From contig CM066925.1 in assembly GCA_033964015.1 (NCBI GenBank), positions 1,377,199 to 1,441,198 on the forward strand: a stretch of 64,000 nt of DNA, written 5' to 3'. The notes beneath the pieces are model-generated. The model was not told the DNA's origin and did not search any database. It saw nothing but the letters and a program-made list of their open reading frames with translations. The translations under genes were made by a program, and so were the position numbers. Of the stretch, positions 61,186-64,000 are shown piece by piece. Each line of letters opens with the position of its first letter. Position 1 is the first letter of the stretch. This DNA is from Scolanthus callimorphus. Taxonomy: Eukaryota; Cnidaria; Anthozoa; Actiniaria; Edwardsiidae.

Positions 61186-61376
61186 TGTGTGGTTCCAAAA
61201 AATATATCCGTACCCCCGCAATGGAAGGGTGTTGAAAAGTGACCCCCCTCTGGAATTTCTAAAGAAAAGTACAGTATTTGTATGGAAAAGATAAAGTAAA
61301 TTGACCCACCCCCCACCCCCACCCCTCTGGAATTTCCAATCCCTTTGGGGGGGGATAATTTCTGGAAACACACAAT
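61186..61376. mobile_element. Short TIR MITE (TGTGTGGTTCCA ends)
   Basis: TGTGTGGTTCCAAAAAATAT and the approximate complement ending TCTGGAAACACACA enclose C- and G-rich tracts and two copies of CCCCTCTGGAATTTC. The target duplication is unclear. Confidence 0.45.
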
Positions 61377-61734
61377 TAGAATTAAAAATCAGTCTGCAAG
61401 AAAATTTGCTTTGGTGGCCTTGATTTGAGTAGTTGCACTTTAAGAAGACAATTTTATACAATTTGCCAAATGACTATTCAAAATGGCTTTGTTCCCTTTC
61501 AAAATGCAAACATGGACGAGCGGCTTGGGAACAACCGACTTTGAACTTGACAAACTGAATGTGATATCTTTAACATGACATTGAATATTTTATTGTTTGC
61601 TTTCGACCAATCAGATTTGTGATAGTGCGCTCAATGTATATGAAAACTGTTTTAGGCACTACCATCTCAATAACTATGATTTATATTTTACCCATCTGAT
61701 TGATATTTTTGCTATGATTTCACCTCGCGTTCAT

Positions 61735-61880
61735 AAGTAATTATTGGTTGAGGTTGAGCATGACATTGTGAGTAAGCAAAACCGAGGCCTGTGTCATCTG
61801 CCGAAGGCTGAGGCAGATAACACAGGCACAAGGTTTTGCTATCTCACGATGTCATGCGAAAACTGAATTCAATAATTGTT
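61735..61880. repeat. Hairpin repeat, second copy
   Basis: The arms include GTGTCATCTGCC and GGCAGATAACAC, with GAGCATGACATTGTGAG and TCTCACGATGTCATGC outside. Same family as 45476-45640. Further inverted pairs with AACTTGACA follow to 62045. Confidence 0.65.
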
Positions 61881-62591
61881 TTATTATACTTAAAAAAAAT
61901 ACAAATTGATACAATGCCAAAATGGATTTGTTCAAATTGAAAATGAAGACATGGATGAGGGGCTTGGGAACGTGTGGACTTTGAACTTGACATGCTAAAT
62001 GCAATATCCACTGCAGATATTGCATTTAGCATGTCAAGTTCATGTGACATAGAGAATTGATTGTTTGCTCTCGGCCAATCAAATTTACGATAGTGAGTTA
62101 TAATAACAGTGTTTATTATATCCATTTCGAAATCACTAGCAAATCCTGAAATCTGATTGGCTCTCAGCAGTCAATTTGAGCACGAATCACATTATCTGGA
62201 GTCCGAATCGCATCTTTATCTTAGCCAGAAGAATGAATGTTACATAATGTTACACTAGAAAAAAATTAACCAATCAGATTTAAGTATTACAAGGCGCTGA
62301 GCAATTAAATTTGCAGGAAAATAATAGCAGAAAAACAATTTTCCTGCACTTTTGGGTGTGGAATCTCCCCTTTCTCCTTTTGCTTGATAACAAAAATCAC
62401 AATAAAACAAAACTTTGAATAACTTTCATTATTTACAGTACCTTGAAGAATATTTTGACTTTTCCTCAGGCAATTTTCCAGAGTTTGAGATCAGTTTTCC
62501 GCACAACATTGACAGTTGTGAAGCAAATAATCCACCACATCCTGCACCAAATCCAAATCCTGAGTCCAGCGAAAAAACATGAGGCTCACAG
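61881..62591. other. Intergenic sequence, no gene seen
   Basis: AT-rich with the small palindrome ATGCAATATCCACTGCAGATATTGCAT near 61999. No coding signal is supported. Confidence 0.5.
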
Positions 62592-62765
62592 TGTAACGTG
62601 CAGAGTATAACAAGACGTGTGTTCAATACTAAGACGTTTATTGGAATGAATCAACTTCATAAGGCATTGAATTACATTGCTTTGGTAGCGTGGTTGGTCA
62701 CGTGCATTCTATTATAAAAGGCTGTTATATAATCTAACTAAGGCAAATACGTCAATCACGTAACA
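62592..62765 (-). mobile_element. 3' LTR of a Ty3/gypsy retrotransposon
   Basis: On the minus strand the LTR starts TGTTACGTGATTGACG and ends CTGCACGTTACA, 174 bp with TG..CA borders. It is preceded by a polypurine tract (TCAAAGGAAGGGGGA on the minus strand, 62766-62780). The bases after the LTR read CTGTG on the minus strand, a possible target-site copy. The 5' LTR is not in the window. Confidence 0.75.
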
Positions 62766-62882
62766 TCCCCCTTCCTTTGAGGATCTGTAACTGGTAAATC
62801 TAAGATATTTCCTAGAGACAAATTGTTCTATCTCCAAATCAATATAAGAATAACAATAATCATTGTCCTGTCAAATTTTGTC

Positions 62883-63560
62883 TTATTCAATGTTTAACAA
62901 AGTTCTTAAGCCAAGAAGGCTCTCTAATCGACCTCTGTGGTCGCTGATGGCAGGTGCTGGTGCTGCTTTTGGTTCCTTGGCTTGGGTCACTGGGTTGTCC
63001 TGTTCCTTGTCCGGGGTTAGTCTTGGGCCTATTTCCTGTGGTGCTGGTGTTGGTGGTGTAGGTGGTTGCTTCTGTTCCTTTAAGTCCACTCGGTTTCTCC
63101 TGTAGGCCCTTTCATTGGTCTCGACCTCATACGAGCGTTCGTCGAGCCTCTTGGTGACTGTCGCTCTGTCCCAGTCTTTCTTTCCGAGTCTAAAAGGACG
63201 CATCCTCACAACATCTCCTTCTTCTAGTGGAGGTAGGTCTCGTGCCCCTCGGTTGTAGTATGAGGCTTGCGCTGCTTGTTTCGCTTTTGTCTCCTTTACA
63301 ACTCTATCAGTGTGTACAGCTTGAGGTTTCAGTAGCTGTGCTGTCGTAGGTAACTGTGTCTTACAACGTCTTCCCAGTAGTCTTTGTGCTGGGCTGGTTT
63401 CCATAGCTTCCGTGGGCGTGTTTCTCAGCGCGAGAACTGCCAAGTACAAGTCACCTTTAGTGTGTTTGGCTTTCCTAAGCAATCGCTTGGCGTCTTTGAC
63501 TGCTGCTTCTGCCTTTCCGTTGCTCTCATGAGGAGCTTTAGGTCGCTCGTATGACGTCAC
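62883..63560 (-). CDS. Ty3/gypsy integrase C-terminal region (partial)
   Basis: The minus-strand frame of about 225 codons begins after a lost upstream part. It contains PHESNGKAEAAVKDAKRLL and LALRNTPTEAMETSPAQRLL, the end of the integrase catalytic core (S-N-G-x-A-E, R-N-T-P) as in many Ty3/gypsy elements. Next come LEEGDVVRMRPF and a basic/Pro-rich C-terminal domain (EVETNERAYRRNRVDL). It ends about 100 bases before the polypurine tract and LTR, as expected. Protease, RT, RNase H and the D,D part of the integrase are missing, so the copy is truncated. Confidence 0.85.
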   Translation of the reverse strand: MTSYERPKAPHESNGKAEAAVKDAKRLLRKAKHTKGDLYLAVLALRNTPTEAMETSPAQRLLGRRCKTQLPTTAQLLKPQAVHTDRVVKETKAKQAAQASYYNRGARDLPPLEEGDVVRMRPFRLGKKDWDRATVTKRLDERSYEVETNERAYRRNRVDLKEQKQPPTPPTPAPQEIGPRLTPDKEQDNPVTQAKEPKAAPAPAISDHRGRLESLLGLRTLLNIE

Positions 63561-64000
63561 ATTTAATGAGCATATCTTTCATTGAGATCTGTCAACAAGA
63601 CGCTAAGCGGGAAGTACGAATCAGCGGAGGTGTTGCCTACTGCCCCGCATCTGTCAGTAAAAGCCGGGATAGGATTGCAGAATCTATGAATTTGCATATT
63701 TCGATCAGTAAATAAATGGCGGGATAGTGGCGGAAATTCTCTAGTCCACGAGGTTCACTCCAATGTTACTACCGACACTACGTACAACAGGCGGTATTAG
63801 CTCGTGTAAAACATTTCATTGTAACAATGTGTGGTACGGTAAGGTTGCTATTCCCAAGTAAGTATTCCAGTGACTCAAAACTGCCTGACCTACCATAATA
63901 GACAGAGCATAGTGGCGGGAAAGCTAAGGACGTATCTTTGACATGAGAGAAATGATGAATCCTTGTCGGTTTTCGCTTTTCTTTCGACTTCACCTTCACC
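63561..64000. other. Right edge, nothing recognised
   Basis: The reading frame of the integrase region does not continue into recognisable retroelement protein. A minus-strand open frame at 63778-63999 has no domain that I know. Confidence 0.5.

Noticed and set aside
63778..63999. Minus-strand frame at the right edge
   Set aside because: No domain recognised and not continuous with the integrase region.

Overview
The window is animal nuclear DNA: AT-rich, with short exons in long introns, tRNA-derived SINEs and very many transposable elements, and no bacterial-type gene packing. The one clear host gene joins H-type lectin, C-type lectin, calcium-binding EGF and an extracellular TLDc domain. 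With a Penelope-like element carrying a GIY-YIG nuclease and typical TIR-element families, this points to an anthozoan cnidarian, probably a stony coral or a relative. The species cannot be named from sequence alone.

One plus-strand gene spans about 1023 to 47187; its 5' end lies off the left edge. I traced 18 exons by splice sites and reading phase. Their lengths sum to 3087 nt, exactly 1029 codons including the stop. Visible domain order: three H-type lectin domains (exons 1023-5119), a follistatin/agrin-type Kazal domain (6917-7135), three more H-type lectin domains (7313-10283), one C-type lectin domain (10569-10741 and 13512-13716), three calcium-binding EGF domains (21155-21277, 40572-40688, 41368-41496) and a C-terminal TLDc domain (42660-42902 and 46892-47187). 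Almost every module is bounded by phase-1 introns, the signature of exon shuffling. The product looks like a secreted multivalent glycan-binding protein. One exon (8346-8513) carries an in-frame TAA inside a well conserved H-type lectin domain.

Introns and downstream DNA are mostly mobile elements. 1-760: retroelement remnants. 1900-4240: tRNA-type SINEs. 5286-6785: TIR elements with a Penelope fragment. 10750-13331: a TIR element with smaller ones inside. 13998-21005: a 7-kb DNA transposon containing a 5-kb TIR element, which contains an 812-bp-arm foldback and a Penelope-like element, itself hit by a TA-flanked MITE. 21278-40571: a 19-kb intron with inverted-repeat complexes, a 50-bp minisatellite inside an ATAG-flanked element, a Helentron-like element, a SINE and a TIR element. 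43141-46799: a decayed LINE and a Tc1/mariner-like element.

From 47188 to the right edge I see no host gene: MITEs, tandem Helentron-like elements, a MULE-like element that holds a 54-codon reading frame, and a minus-strand Ty3/gypsy 3' end with LTR. There are no rRNA genes, functional tRNA genes, CRISPR arrays or recognisable promoters.
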